From Clostridia bacterium (GTDB lineage: Bacteria; Bacillota; Clostridia; Oscillospirales; CAG-272): a DNA stretch of 64,000 bases. The stretch covers positions 94,000 to 157,999 of the forward strand of contig JAFTPD010000007.1 of the NCBI GenBank assembly GCA_017463485.1. Direction: 5' to 3'. Under the pieces are notes generated by a model, which did not search any database, was not told the origin of the DNA, and worked only from the letters and a program-made list of their open reading frames with translations. A program made the translations under genes and the position numbers. This document shows, one piece after another, positions 11,058 to 20,100 of the stretch; within the stretch, counting starts at the first letter, position 1; each line of letters starts with the position of its first letter.

Positions 11058-12434
11058 TTACTTTCCCTTTATTTCCTTGATAAGCTCGTCGATCTCAGCG
11101 GCGAACAGCGGGCTTTGAGCCATCTTTTTCTTTATCAGCTCCTCGGATGCGTGAACGGTAGAGTGATCCCGACCGAACAGACGTCCTACACTTGGGAGTG
11201 ACATCTCTGCTATGGAGCGCAAAAGGTAAATTGAAATATGCCTTGCACTTGCTATCTCCTTATTGCGCTTGGAGCTGAGGATATCCTCGCGGCGGATATT
11301 GTATTTCTTGTATATAGCCGCGAATATCTTGTCAAGCGTGACAGCAATAGGCTCTGTATCTCCCAGAAGCTCTGCGATACACTTTCGAGCCACCTCCATG
11401 GTGATGTTGTTACCTTCAAGGAATGACATAGCGCCCAGCTTTTTGATAGCGCCCTCTATCTGTCGGATATTGGAGCGGAGATTTTCGGCAAGGAAGGTGA
11501 GCACCTCGTCGGGAATGTTGACGTGTACCTGCTCTGCCTTCTTCTTGATAATAGCAATTCTCAGCTCAAGATCGGGCGGCTGAATGTCCGCGACTATTCC
11601 CCACTCGAATCTCGTGACAAGTCGCTCCTCCAGATCCTTTATCTCACGCGGCGAGCGGTCAGAGGTCAGAATTATCTGTCCGCCGCTTTCGCGGATGGCG
11701 TTGAAGGTGTGGAAGAACTCCTCCTGCGTTGAGTTCTTGCCCGCAATAAACTGAATATCGTCGACAAGCAACACGTCGCACGACCGGTACTTCTCGCGGA
11801 AATCAGCCATAGCCTGCCTTGCAAGGCTGTCTATCATCTGATTTGTGAAATCCTCGCTCTTTATGTAGATAACGTTGATGTCCTTCTTTTTCTTTTGAAG
11901 CTCGTTTGTGATAGCGTAAAGCAGGTGAGTTTTTCCAAGTCCACTCGGACCGTAAATAAAGAGCGGGTTGTAGTCGTGCGACAGCCTGTCTGCAATTGCA
12001 AGGCAGGCGGCGTGAACGAATTTGTTGGACTCGCCTACGATAAAGTTTTCGAAGGTGTATTCAAAATTGAACGGGGGCATGGTTGAGCCTATTGTAGTTG
12101 CCCGCGTTACCGTTTCCTCGCCGTTTCTTATCTTCTGATAGTTCGCGGCAACACGTATGGCGTCAAGCTCCTCGGAGGATTCGGCGCAAACAAATTCGAC
12201 GGTGATATCAAAGCCGAGCATATCGCCGAAGCGCCGCTCAATGTCCTCCTTGTATTTCATGGTAAGGACCTTGGTTTTGATTTCGGAATCTGCCGCCATG
12301 GTGAGCTTGTTGTCGGAGAATGATACGATCTCAAGTCCGGTAAACCACAAGTCGATAATGGCGTCACACAGTCCGTCGCGGAATGATTCTTTTACCATCT
12401 GCCATACACGGCAGATATCGTCAAGATGCGACAT
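11058..12434 (-). CDS. dnaA: Chromosomal replication initiator DnaA
   Basis: A 458-residue DnaA, the AAA+ ATPase that binds DnaA boxes and opens the origin. Domain I is N-terminal (DICRVWQMVKESFRDGL), followed by a linker and the AAA+ domain III with Walker A YGPSGLGKTHLL and Walker B VLLVDDIQFIAGK; sensor and arginine-finger phrases (LTSDRSPREIKDLEERL, RFEWGIVADIQPPD) are intact. Domain IV carries the DNA-binding signature GRDHSTVHASEELIKKK. The length is normal. RBS GAAAGGACG lies ahead of the ATG, and a sigma-A promoter with 17-bp spacing lies at 12495-12523 in an extremely AT-rich stretch. Confidence 0.98.
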   Translation of the reverse strand: MSHLDDICRVWQMVKESFRDGLCDAIIDLWFTGLEIVSFSDNKLTMAADSEIKTKVLTMKYKEDIERRFGDMLGFDITVEFVCAESSEELDAIRVAANYQKIRNGEETVTRATTIGSTMPPFNFEYTFENFIVGESNKFVHAACLAIADRLSHDYNPLFIYGPSGLGKTHLLYAITNELQKKKKDINVIYIKSEDFTNQMIDSLARQAMADFREKYRSCDVLLVDDIQFIAGKNSTQEEFFHTFNAIRESGGQIILTSDRSPREIKDLEERLVTRFEWGIVADIQPPDLELRIAIIKKKAEQVHVNIPDEVLTFLAENLRSNIRQIEGAIKKLGAMSFLEGNNITMEVARKCIAELLGDTEPIAVTLDKIFAAIYKKYNIRREDILSSKRNKEIASARHISIYLLRSIAEMSLPSVGRLFGRDHSTVHASEELIKKKMAQSPLFAAEIDELIKEIKGK

Positions 12435-12494
12435 TTTTTCGTCCTTTCTTACTATTTTAAGTTATCTAAAATCGAAAAATTATATATATAATAT

Positions 12495-12523
12495 ATTATA
12501 AAATATTATAAATTAAAAAGCAA
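12495..12523 (-). promoter_or_regulatory. Probable dnaA promoter
   Basis: On the minus strand TTGCTT (12518-12523) and TATAAT (12495-12500) are 17 bp apart, about 60 bp before the dnaA ATG. The surrounding 12465-12520 stretch is nearly pure A/T, so it could also act as an unwinding element. No TTTTCCACA box was seen in this leader. Confidence 0.6.
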
Positions 12524-12590
12524 CCCACATTTTCATAAATTTACAGCACAACGACAAAAAATTTAAAATTGTATTTTGATTTTTATGCTT

Positions 12591-13171
12591 TAATGCCACT
12601 TTCTGTTGATACAGAAAGTGGCATTAATACTGTAATAGTTTTTTATATTACTTTCTGTCTTAACAGAAAGTAACCAAAGAGTAACCAAAGGTTGGGAGGA
12701 TGAGTCGTGATTTCAATTTTTACAAAATTGAAATTTCACTCCTCAATTCCTCCCTCCCTTTGGAATCCCACCCACCTTGGGGTTTGGTTCGTAGGTGGAG
12801 AACCGTCATACAAACGCTCTTACAAATTATACCGAAAGGTTGCAAATTGGAAATCAGACACGACCGATGTACGCGGCAATTTGTTGGGGGAACAACGCCG
12901 AAAAAGATTTGAAATTTTTCGCCGTTAACTTTCAAATCTCATACGGCTTTAAAACAACTGCCCGCCTAAGGCGTACTCTTACCGACCAAGTTGTCGTCGC
13001 TCCGACGGGAACTTGGCGAGAAGGGTATGTGACAACTTTGGCGCGCAATCATGCCTTGCCGCAGGCTTGCGGCAAGGCGGCGCGCAGAGGAATGAGGGTT
13101 TATTAAGGGAGAAAACCGTGGGTTTTCTCCCTTAATTCGTTCTTGGTTACTTCTGTCGATACAGAAGTAAC
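12591..13171. mobile_element. Hairpin-bounded non-coding element upstream of dnaA
   Basis: About 580 bp bounded by related hairpins: TAATGCCACTTTCTGT/ACAGAAAGTGGCATTA (12591-12626, 16-bp perfect stem), TTACTTTCTGT/ACAGAAAGTAA (12648-12673) and GTTACTTCTGT/ACAGAAGTAAC (13146-13171). The second is followed by CCAAAG and the third is preceded by its complement CTTGG, so they look like inverted ends. Inside are a GC-rich nested stem (GCCTTGCCGCA 13053-13063 with TGCGGCAAGGC 13068-13078, flanked by GCGCGC on both sides) and a 15-bp perfect stem (13103-13117 with 13121-13135). Reading frames inside have no recognisable protein. A non-autonomous insertion or a large structured RNA are both possible. 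Confidence 0.45.
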
Positions 13172-13276
13172 ATAAAGAAGTAACATAAAAACAATTACAC
13201 CATCAACAAAGTGCAGACTGAACAATGCGCGTTTTTATAACGAAAAATTATTGATAATAATATTTTTGAAAATGTG

Positions 13277-13305
13277 TTGAAAAATATTTTTCTGTGTGGT
13301 ATAAT
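13277..13305 (+). promoter_or_regulatory. Sigma-A promoter of a small RNA
   Basis: TTGAAA (13277-13282), 17-bp spacer, TATAAT (13300-13305), with the upstream extension TGTGG. Transcription should begin near 13311, exactly at the first base of the long closing stem of the downstream RNA. No coding sequence follows on this strand before a terminator. Confidence 0.75.
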
Positions 13306-13310
13306 AAACG

Positions 13311-13471
13311 TGCGACACAAGTGAATATTATCGTATTATGCACGGTATGCTATTTTATCATTTGATAAAATGCATACTCTTGTTTCGCATATCGTTGCAT
13401 TACGATCGAAACACTTGTGTCGCAGCAAGGAGTTATGCGTTTTTGTGCGCAGCTTCGGTTGCGCACTTTTT
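13311..13471 (+). ncRNA. Candidate small structured RNA (three-way junction)
   Basis: A predicted transcript of about 160 nt. P1: TGCGACACAAGTG (13311-13323) pairs perfectly with CACTTGTGTCGCA (13412-13424). It encloses P2, GTATGC plus ATTTTATCA (13345-13360) with TGATAAAATGCATAC (13363-13377), and P3, TTTCG and ATCGT (13383-13395) with ACGAT and CGAAA (13402-13411). Between P1 and the terminator is an unpaired GCAAGGAGTTATGCG, whose TGCG could compete with P1. A terminator ends the transcript. It lies between dnaA and an RHH gene and matches no RNA class I know; 6S RNA, SRP RNA and tmRNA do not fit. Confidence 0.65.
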
Positions 13472-13475
13472 ATTT
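13445..13475 (+). terminator. UUCG-capped intrinsic terminator of the small RNA
   Basis: GTGCGCAGC (13445-13453) pairs with GTTGCGCAC (13458-13466) around a TTCG tetraloop, followed by TTTTTATTT. The T run is only on the plus strand, which shows that a plus-strand transcript ends here and not the minus-strand RHH gene. Confidence 0.85.
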
Positions 13476-13658
13476 GCTTTCATCAGCGGGAAACTTGATA
13501 GCACCCTCTTGTGCTTCGAATTCCTTTATAGATTGTCTTATCAGATACAATATATGACCGTTTGCAGAACGTCCGTAATATTTGGATATAAAACGAAGCT
13601 TATAGTGCAATTCGGGATCAACTTCTATTCCAAGATGCTTGTTATTTTTATTTCTCAT
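13470..13658 (-). CDS. Ribbon-helix-helix (Arc-type) DNA-binding protein
   Basis: A 62-residue protein, MRNKNNKHLGIEVDPELH then LRFISKYYGRSANGHILYLI. The strand-helix-helix order and the GRSANGHILYLIRQ phrase match the small Arc-like RHH proteins common in Clostridia. Such proteins bind DNA as dimers and often repress their own or neighbouring genes. The ATG at 13658 is preceded by GGAGG with a 5-nt gap. It is divergent from the SLOG gene, and two copies of a palindrome lie between them, so it is a plausible regulator of that gene (inference). Its 3' end overlaps the terminator of the plus-strand small RNA. Confidence 0.8.
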   Translation of the reverse strand: MRNKNNKHLGIEVDPELHYKLRFISKYYGRSANGHILYLIRQSIKEFEAQEGAIKFPADESK

Positions 13659-13710
13659 AAAAACCTCCAAAAAAATCTTAATTTAAGTACATTTTAAGAT
13701 AATTTTGTGG

Positions 13711-13746
13711 TATAATGGGGTAAGTATACTTGAAATAAGTATACTA
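13711..13746 (+). promoter_or_regulatory. Promoter and twin palindromic operators of the SLOG gene
   Basis: TATAAT at 13711-13716 with upstream TGTGG (extended -10); the -35 (TACATT, 13688-13693) is weak. Immediately downstream are AAGTATACTT (13722-13731, perfect palindrome) and AAGTATACTA (13737-13746), 15 bp centre to centre. Tandem short palindromes over a start site are the usual form of an RHH repressor operator. Confidence 0.6.
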
Positions 13747-13771
13747 AATTTTAAAAAAATGGAGGAAAATT

Positions 13772-14119
13772 ATGAAAATCGCGATAATAGGAAGTCGGAC
13801 GGTGACTGTTAACAACATGGGAGATTATCTGCCCGACGGCTGTGATGAGATCGTGTCGGGCGGTGCGGCGGGGATAGACACCTGCGCTGCGGAATACGCT
13901 GTTCAAAACGGCATCAAGCTGACGGTTTTTAAGCCCGAATACTCAAAATACGGGCGCGCCGCGCCTATCGTGCGCAACAAACAGATAGTTGATTACAGCG
14001 ACATTGTTATAGCCTTTTGGGACGGAAAATCAAGGGGGACGAAGTCTGTGATAGACTACTGCGAAAAGACGGGAAAGCCTTGCAAAATAGTGTTGTCAGA
14101 GCAGGATGTTTTGGCTTAA
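13772..14119 (+). CDS. SLOG-superfamily (DprA/YpsA-like) protein
   Basis: A 115-residue protein with a compact Rossmann-like core: MKIAIIGSRT at the start, VSGGAAGIDTCAAEYA (residues about 30-45), KPEYSKYGRAAPIVRNKQIVDYSD and VIAFWDGKSRGTKSVIDYC. The GSRT...GGAxGID...RN...DxxIAFWDGxSxGT pattern is that of SLOG / DUF2493-like proteins, thought to bind nucleotides or nucleotide-derived ligands. The single domain has no partner fused to it. RBS GGAGG lies 9 nt before the ATG. The function is unknown; homologues occur in phages, integrative elements and bacterial stress loci. Confidence 0.8.
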   Translation: MKIAIIGSRTVTVNNMGDYLPDGCDEIVSGGAAGIDTCAAEYAVQNGIKLTVFKPEYSKYGRAAPIVRNKQIVDYSDIVIAFWDGKSRGTKSVIDYCEKTGKPCKIVLSEQDVLA

Positions 14120-14137
14120 ATTAACCATAAACCGTAA

Positions 14138-14162
14138 GGGCGGATTCCATATCCGCCCGTTT
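14138..14162 (+). terminator. Probable terminator of the SLOG gene
   Basis: GGGCGGAT (14138-14145) pairs with ATCCGCCC (14151-14158) over a TCCAT loop, followed by only GTTTG. The poor T run makes this a weak call. Confidence 0.45.
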
Positions 14163-14236
14163 GCATCTCACACAATACCGTGGTAGCATATATAATGCTC
14201 CCCTACGACGGTTGGATATGCGAAATGCGTAACTCA

Positions 14237-14277
14237 AAAAAGCACGGCTCGTTTTATCGACGAGCCGTGCTTTTTAT
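14237..14277 (-). terminator. Bidirectional terminator after the 46-residue lipoprotein
   Basis: AAAAAGCACGGCTCG (14237-14251) pairs perfectly with CGAGCCGTGCTTTTT (14261-14275), a 15-bp stem including A and T runs on both sides. It ends the minus-strand lipoprotein gene and can also stop plus-strand transcription from the SLOG gene. Confidence 0.9.
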
Positions 14278-14294
14278 TTACGTTGATATTATAT

Positions 14295-14435
14295 TTATTC
14301 TGTAATTCCTGCAACTGCTGCAGTAATGTCATCAGCAAGGTTATCTATTGAAAAATCGTAATTGTTGCATGCAACCATAACGATACAAGCCAGAACAAGT
14401 GCTACGATTGCGCTGATGAATCTGAATCTTCTCAT
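14295..14435 (-). CDS. 46-residue lipoprotein of unknown function
   Basis: A very short gene: MRRFRFISAIVALVLACIVM, then VACNNYDFSIDNLADDI, ending AVAGITE. The Arg-rich start, hydrophobic core and VMVAC give a lipoprotein signal, although an earlier Cys (LVLAC) could also be a lipobox. The mature part would be only about 25 residues and acidic. AAAGGAAACG lies upstream as RBS. A perfect sigma-A promoter (14511-14539) and a strong terminator (14237-14277) frame it as an independent transcription unit, which supports a real gene despite its size. No family is recognised; it could be a small envelope peptide or a signal-like lipopeptide. Confidence 0.7.
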   Translation of the reverse strand: MRRFRFISAIVALVLACIVMVACNNYDFSIDNLADDITAAVAGITE

Positions 14436-14510
14436 TTTCCGCGTTTCCTTTCGTGTAATATTCGGTACAAGCTGCCGCCGTAGCGGTTGCCGCCGAACTT
14501 GCCGCGGGAT

Positions 14511-14539
14511 ATTATACCATTTTAAAATTTTTTTGTCAA
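14511..14539 (-). promoter_or_regulatory. Consensus promoter of the 46-residue lipoprotein gene
   Basis: On the minus strand TTGACA (14534-14539) and TATAAT (14511-14516) are separated by 17 bp: both hexamers match the consensus exactly. The leader of about 70 nt contains three CGGCGGCA-like repeats. Confidence 0.85.
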
Positions 14540-14646
14540 CGTAAATTCTATGTGTATTTTACACACTTTTTTAATGAATTTTTGTTATCTTTGACTAAAA
14601 ATCGGATGCTTTTGAGAGATTTAGATTTTTATTGACCGCTTTACGA

Positions 14647-16953
14647 TCACTTTCTGCGTTTGAGTCTGAGGGCGTTGCAAACTACGCTGACAGACGAAAA
14701 GCTCATTGCTGCCGCGGCTATCATGGGACTGAGCGCGATACCGAATGCAGGGAAAAGTACGCCTGCTGCTACGGGAATTCCAACGCTGTTATAAAACATT
14801 GCCCAAAAAAGATTCTGACGGATTATACGCATTGTTCTGCGCGACAGACGCACTGCGCGAACAAGCGAATTTACGCTATCTCCCGTCAGCACCACGTCGG
14901 CGGAGTCGATAGCCACCTCCGTACCCGTACCCATAGCCACGCCTACGTCGGCGCGGGCAAGGGCGGGCGCGTCGTTTATACCGTCGCCAACCATAGCCAC
15001 AAGCGACTTGCGGTGCTTACCGTCCTTCTCAACTTCAACAGCTTCGCGCACTATCCTCTCCTTATCCTCGGGGAGCAAAGATGCGCGATAATCGTCAATG
15101 CCCGCCGCACGCGACATAGCCGCCGCCGTGCGCTCATTATCCCCTGTCAGCATTACGGTTTTAACACCCAGCTTGTGAAGCTGTTCGATAGCCTCGCGGG
15201 TGTCCTCGCGAATAGTGTCACTGATGCACAAGATACCTGCCGCACTGCCGTCAATCGAAACGGCAACAACGGTCTTACCCTTGTCCTCCTCGGCTTCAAA
15301 AGCCGCTGTAAAGGCGGAATTTAAGTTTACTCCTCTGTCGCAAAGAAGGTCAGGCTTGCCGATAAGAACGGTTTTCCCGTCCACCACAGCGCCTATTCCC
15401 TGCCCTGTGACCGAGAAAAAGCCTTCGGTGGGAAGCTCGGCGGCTGAAATTTCCTCCGCATAGCTGCAAACTGCGGCGGATAGCGGATGTGACGACATTT
15501 TTTCTACCGAATAAGCAACACTTACAAGCTCGCCCTCGGATATTTCCGCGCCGTCGGCGACTATTACGTCGCTGAGCGTCGGCTTTCCGCAGGTGACTGT
15601 ACCCGTTTTATCAAAGAAAACAGTCCTTACCTGACCGAGATATTCAAGCGCCTCGGCGTTGCGGAAGAACACGCCCTCACGCGCGCCTCTGCCCGTACCG
15701 ATAAGCACGGCGGTAGGCGTTGCAAGTCCGAGAGCGCAGGGGCAGGATATGACAAGCACGCACACGGCACTCCTGAGTGCGGCTGAAAAATCGCCGCTGA
15801 AGATCATCCAAGAACCAAACGTGACAATGGAAATTCCTATTACAACGGGAACGAAAATTCCGCTTACTCTGTCCGCAAGACGGGATATGGGTGCCTTAGT
15901 GGCTGACGCTTCTTCAAGCAGTTTAATTATGCGTGAAAATGCGGTATCCTCGCCTATTTTTTCAACCCTTGCGCGGATATATCCCGACACAAGGGTGCAA
16001 GAGCCGCTTACCTTTGCACCGATAGCCTTAGAAACGGGTATGCTCTCTCCCGTCAGCGAGGATTCGTCAGCTCCTCCCTCGCCCTCGATAACGACGGCGT
16101 CGGCGGGAATGACCTCACCGCTCTTTACGATTATAATATCACCCATCTCAAGCTGTTCGGCGGGTATTTGCATCTCCGCTCCGTCCCGAAGCACGCGGGC
16201 GGTGACGGGCAGCATTGCCGTCAGAGCCGCTACTGCATCAGCGGCATTCTTTTTTGCTTTTCCTTCAAGGGTTTTTCCAAGGCTGACGAGCGCGAGTATC
16301 ATAGCCGCCGACTCGAAATAAAGGTCATGCACGTAAGTGTGGACGAGCTGTGTATCTCCCGTGTGCTTGCCGTAAAATATCATGACGGTGGCGACGATAC
16401 CGTAGAGCATTGACGAGCCTGAGCCTATGGCTATCAGCGTATCCATATTGGGTGCGCCGTGGAAAAGCGAGAACATTCCGCGAGAGTAAAATCCGAAATT
16501 CAGCACGACCACAGCAAGCGAAATAACGAACTGCACCAAGGCAAAATTCTGCGGATTTACGTCACTTGAAATAACGTCGGGCAGGTGAAGTCCCACCATG
16601 TGACCCATGGAAACCGCCATGAGCAGTAAGGTTAGCGCAAGCGAGATTATAAGCCGCGTAACGGGTGAGATAAGTCCTTTTTTGTCCGCCTCTGCTCCGT
16701 TGTCGGAGGTGTGGTCCTTCATGACGTAGCCGCCCTTTTTTATCGCCTTTTTTAATTTATCTTCAATTTCCGAAATTTCCTTTTTAGTCATTCCGTCGGG
16801 GTACGACACCGTCATTGAATTTGACAAAAGTACAACGGTGGCAACGATCTTTCCTTCGTATCCCGTCTCCGAAATAACGGCGTCAGCACTCCTTTGCACG
16901 TGCGCCGAGCAGGCGGCACAGGACATTCCGCTGACTGTGTATCTGACGTTCAT
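14647..16953 (-). CDS. copA: Copper(I)-exporting P1B-type ATPase
   Basis: A 768-residue P-type ATPase expected to export Cu(I) (or Ag(I)) across the membrane. In order: one N-terminal HMA domain with the metal site GMSCAAC; membrane helices; actuator loop with TGES; the ion-binding CPC in VISCPCALGLATPTAV; phosphorylation site DKTGTVTCGKP; the HP motif SSHPLS; and MVGDGINDAPALARADVGVA. CPC and the C-terminal helices are those of the Cu(I) subgroup. I chose ATG 16953, with GGGAGG 7 nt upstream; the ATG at 16968 would overlap this RBS. No copper chaperone or CsoR repressor gene is adjacent. Confidence 0.93.
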   Translation of the reverse strand: MNVRYTVSGMSCAACSAHVQRSADAVISETGYEGKIVATVVLLSNSMTVSYPDGMTKKEISEIEDKLKKAIKKGGYVMKDHTSDNGAEADKKGLISPVTRLIISLALTLLLMAVSMGHMVGLHLPDVISSDVNPQNFALVQFVISLAVVVLNFGFYSRGMFSLFHGAPNMDTLIAIGSGSSMLYGIVATVMIFYGKHTGDTQLVHTYVHDLYFESAAMILALVSLGKTLEGKAKKNAADAVAALTAMLPVTARVLRDGAEMQIPAEQLEMGDIIIVKSGEVIPADAVVIEGEGGADESSLTGESIPVSKAIGAKVSGSCTLVSGYIRARVEKIGEDTAFSRIIKLLEEASATKAPISRLADRVSGIFVPVVIGISIVTFGSWMIFSGDFSAALRSAVCVLVISCPCALGLATPTAVLIGTGRGAREGVFFRNAEALEYLGQVRTVFFDKTGTVTCGKPTLSDVIVADGAEISEGELVSVAYSVEKMSSHPLSAAVCSYAEEISAAELPTEGFFSVTGQGIGAVVDGKTVLIGKPDLLCDRGVNLNSAFTAAFEAEEDKGKTVVAVSIDGSAAGILCISDTIREDTREAIEQLHKLGVKTVMLTGDNERTAAAMSRAAGIDDYRASLLPEDKERIVREAVEVEKDGKHRKSLVAMVGDGINDAPALARADVGVAMGTGTEVAIDSADVVLTGDSVNSLVRAVRLSRRTMRIIRQNLFWAMFYNSVGIPVAAGVLFPAFGIALSPMIAAAAMSFSSVSVVCNALRLKRRK

Positions 16954-16988
16954 TTTCCGTCCTCCCATATCTTTTTTCTCTACTTAAT

Positions 16989-17016
16989 ATGATACCACTT
17001 TTTGTCCAAAAGTCAA
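16989..17016 (-). promoter_or_regulatory. Probable copA promoter
   Basis: Minus strand TTGACT (17011-17016), 16-bp spacer, TATCAT (16989-16994), 36 bp before the chosen start. No obvious CsoR or CopY operator was recognised. Confidence 0.55.
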
Positions 17017-17061
17017 GACGGTGATAAAAAATCATTATTACTATATTGTAGAGTTTTCAGC

Positions 17062-17100
17062 AAAAAAATCAAGGGGACGGCTCACTTGAGCCGTCCCCTT
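17062..17100 (-). terminator. Terminator of nifJ
   Basis: AAGGGGACGGCTC (17071-17083) pairs with GAGCCGTCCCCTT (17088-17100). On the minus strand the stem is followed by GATTTTTTTG (17061-17070). It lies 17 nt after the nifJ stop codon. Confidence 0.88.
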
Positions 17101-17116
17101 TCGGGACTATTCAGAA

Positions 17117-20100
17117 TCAGTTGTTATACAGATCCTTCATCTTTTCAAGACGAGCGTACTTCGCAGCAGCATTCTCACGAGCCTGAGCGAACAGCTTTTC
17201 TGCGCGCTCGGGGTTGGACTGTGCAAGGCGAGCGTAACGGTTCTCGGACTTGATAAAGTCAACGTAGTCAGCCGTAGGAGCCTTGGAGTCAATGGTGAGA
17301 TTTCCACTCTCAAGAGTAGGATTGTATCTGAACAACTGCCAGTAACCCGACTCAACAGCCTTCTTCATCTCGAGCTGGCAGTTCTGCATGCCGCCCTTTA
17401 CGCCGTGCATTTCGCAAGGAGCGTAACCAATGATAAGGGAAGGACCGTTGTATGCCTCAGCCTCGGTAAGAGCCTTGAGGAGCTGGTTCATGTCAGCGCC
17501 CATAGCAACCTGTGCTACGTATACGTAACCGTAGGACATAGCGATCTCTGCAAGATTCTTCTTGCCGATTGCCTTACCTGCAGCCGCAAACTGTGCAACC
17601 TGTCCGAGGTTGGAAGCCTTGGATGCCTGTCCGCCGGTGTTGGAGTAAACCTCGGTATCGAATACGAATACGTTTACGTTTTCGCCGGTAGCAAGAACGT
17701 GGTCAAGACCGCCAAATCCGATATCGTATGCCCATCCGTCACCACCAAGGATCCATACGGACTTCTTGGAGAGGTATGCCTTCTCGTCAAGGATAGCGGG
17801 AGCTGTGGGGCAACCTGCAGCTGCAGCCTTTTCAAGCTCAGCTACGAGAACCTTGGTAGCTGCCTCGTTAGCCTTACCGTCGTCAGCAGTTGCAAAGTAA
17901 TTCTCAGCAGCAGCCTTGAACTCTGCAGTTGCCTTGTCGGACTCTGCCATCTCGCGTACCTTGCCCATCAGCTTCTCACGGATAGCCTTCTGTGCAAGAG
18001 CCATACCCAGACCGTGCTCTGCGTTGTCCTCAAACAGGGAGTTAGCCCATGCAGGACCTCTGCCGCTTTCACGGTTTACGGTGTAAGGAGTTGCGGGAGC
18101 GGAGCCACCCCAGATGGAAGAACATCCGGTAGCGTTGGAGATATACATTCTCTCACCGAACAGCTGGGTGATAAGACGTGCGTAAGAGGTCTCTGCACAA
18201 CCTGCGCAAGAGCCGGAGAATTCAAGCAGAGGCTGCTTGAACTGGCTTCCCTTTACGGAATCCTCCTTGAAAGGAAGTTCCTTGGAGGAAACGTTTGCTA
18301 CACAGTAGTCGAAGGGAGCCTGCTGGTCTGCCTGAGTTGCCTGAGGAACCATGCGGATAGCCATATCCTCTGCCTTTACCTTCTCGCCTGCTGCAGCTGC
18401 CTTCTTCTCTGCGGTTGCATTTACGGGACAAGCCTTAACGCAGAGGGTACAACCCATACAGTCAAGAGGAGATACGGCGATGGTGAACTTGTAGCCCTCG
18501 CAACCCTTACCTGTCATCTTAGCCGCGAACTTGGTGGATTCGGGAGCGTTTGCAGCCTCCTCCTCGTTGAGCGCGTAAGGACGGATGGTAGCGTGAGGAC
18601 ATACGAAGGAACAGTTGTTACACTGGATACACTTGTTAGGATTCCACTCGGGAACGTAAACAGCAACACCGCGCTTCTCGAATGCGGAAGATCCCTGGGG
18701 GAACTGACCGTCAACGTACTCGGTGAATGCGGAAACAGGCAGGCTGTCACCCTTCATCTCGTTTACGGGAACAACGACGTTGTTTACGAATGCCTCGAGG
18801 TCCTTTCTGTCAGCTGTCTTTGCAGCCGTGGGAGTGTCTGCGGGGCAGGTCTTCCAAGCCTCGGGAACGTTGATCTCTACGTAAGCGTCTGCGCCTGCGT
18901 CGATAGCGGCATAGTTGAGGTCAACCATTGCCTGTCCCTTCTTAATGTAGGACTTGTATGCCATCTTCTTCATGTACTCGATAGCGTCTGCCTTGGGCAG
19001 GATGGAAGCGAGTGCAAAGAACGCGGACTGAAGAATGGTGTTCTTAACCTTTGCGTTACCGATCTTCTTGGTTGCGAGGTCGGTTGCGTTGATGGTGTAG
19101 AACTTGATACCGTTGTTAGCGATATACTGCTTAACGGTTGCGGGAAGCTGAGCGTCAAGCTCGTCAGCAGACCACTGGCAGTCAAGCAGGAAGGTTCCGC
19201 CGGGCTTGAGGTCCTGAACGATATCGTACTTGTTGATGTAGGACTGGTTGTGGCAAGCTACGAAGTCAGCCTTGTTGATGTAGTAAGGAGACTTGATAAC
19301 GGTGTCACCGAAGCGCAGGTGGGAAATGGTAATACCACCGGTTTTCTTGGAGTCATACTGGAAGTACGCCTGAATGTACTTGTCGGTGTGGTCACCGATA
19401 ATCTTGATGGAGTTCTTGTTTGCGCCAACGGTACCGTCGCCGCCGAGACCCCAGAACTTGCAGGATACAGTACCTGCTGCCGCGGTATCGGGAGCGGGAA
19501 CCTCGTCCAGCGAGCAGTTGGTAACGTCATCAACGATTCCGATGGTAAAGTTAGCCTTGGGCTCGTCCTTAGCAAGGTTTGCGTAAACTGCGAAAATGGA
19601 AGCGGGAGTGGTGTCCTTGGAGCCAAGGCCATAACGTCCGCCAACAACCTTCTTGGACACGCCGTTAGTAGCAAGAGCGGTAACAACGTCAAGGAACAGA
19701 GGCTCACCGAGAGAGCCGGGCTCCTTGGTGCGGTCGAGAACTGCGATCTTCTGTGCAGTTGCAGGGATAGCCGCGATAAGCTTTTCAGCAGAGAAGGGAC
19801 GGTAAAGTCTTACCTTTACAAGACCAACCTTCTCACCGTTAGCGTTCATGTAATCGATAACCTCTTCGATAACGTCACATACAGAGCCCATAGCAACGAT
19901 TACGCGGTCAGCGTCGGGTGCGCCGTAGTAGTTGAAGAGCTGGTAGTTAGTGCCGATCTTAGCGTTGACCTTCTCCATGTACTCCTCAACGATAGCGGGA
20001 AGATCATTGTAGAACTTGTTGCAAGCCTCTCTGTGCTGGAAGAAGATATCGCCGTTCTCTGCAGAACCGCGGAGAGAGGGATGCTCGGGGTTGATACAAT

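Noticed and set aside
12795-13106. A 103-residue frame inside the element upstream of dnaA
   Set aside because: No RBS, no motif, and it runs through two strong hairpins; more likely part of a non-coding element.
13338-13697. A 119-residue plus-strand frame across the small RNA and RHH gene
   Set aside because: It crosses the terminator, is antisense to the RHH gene and has no RBS.
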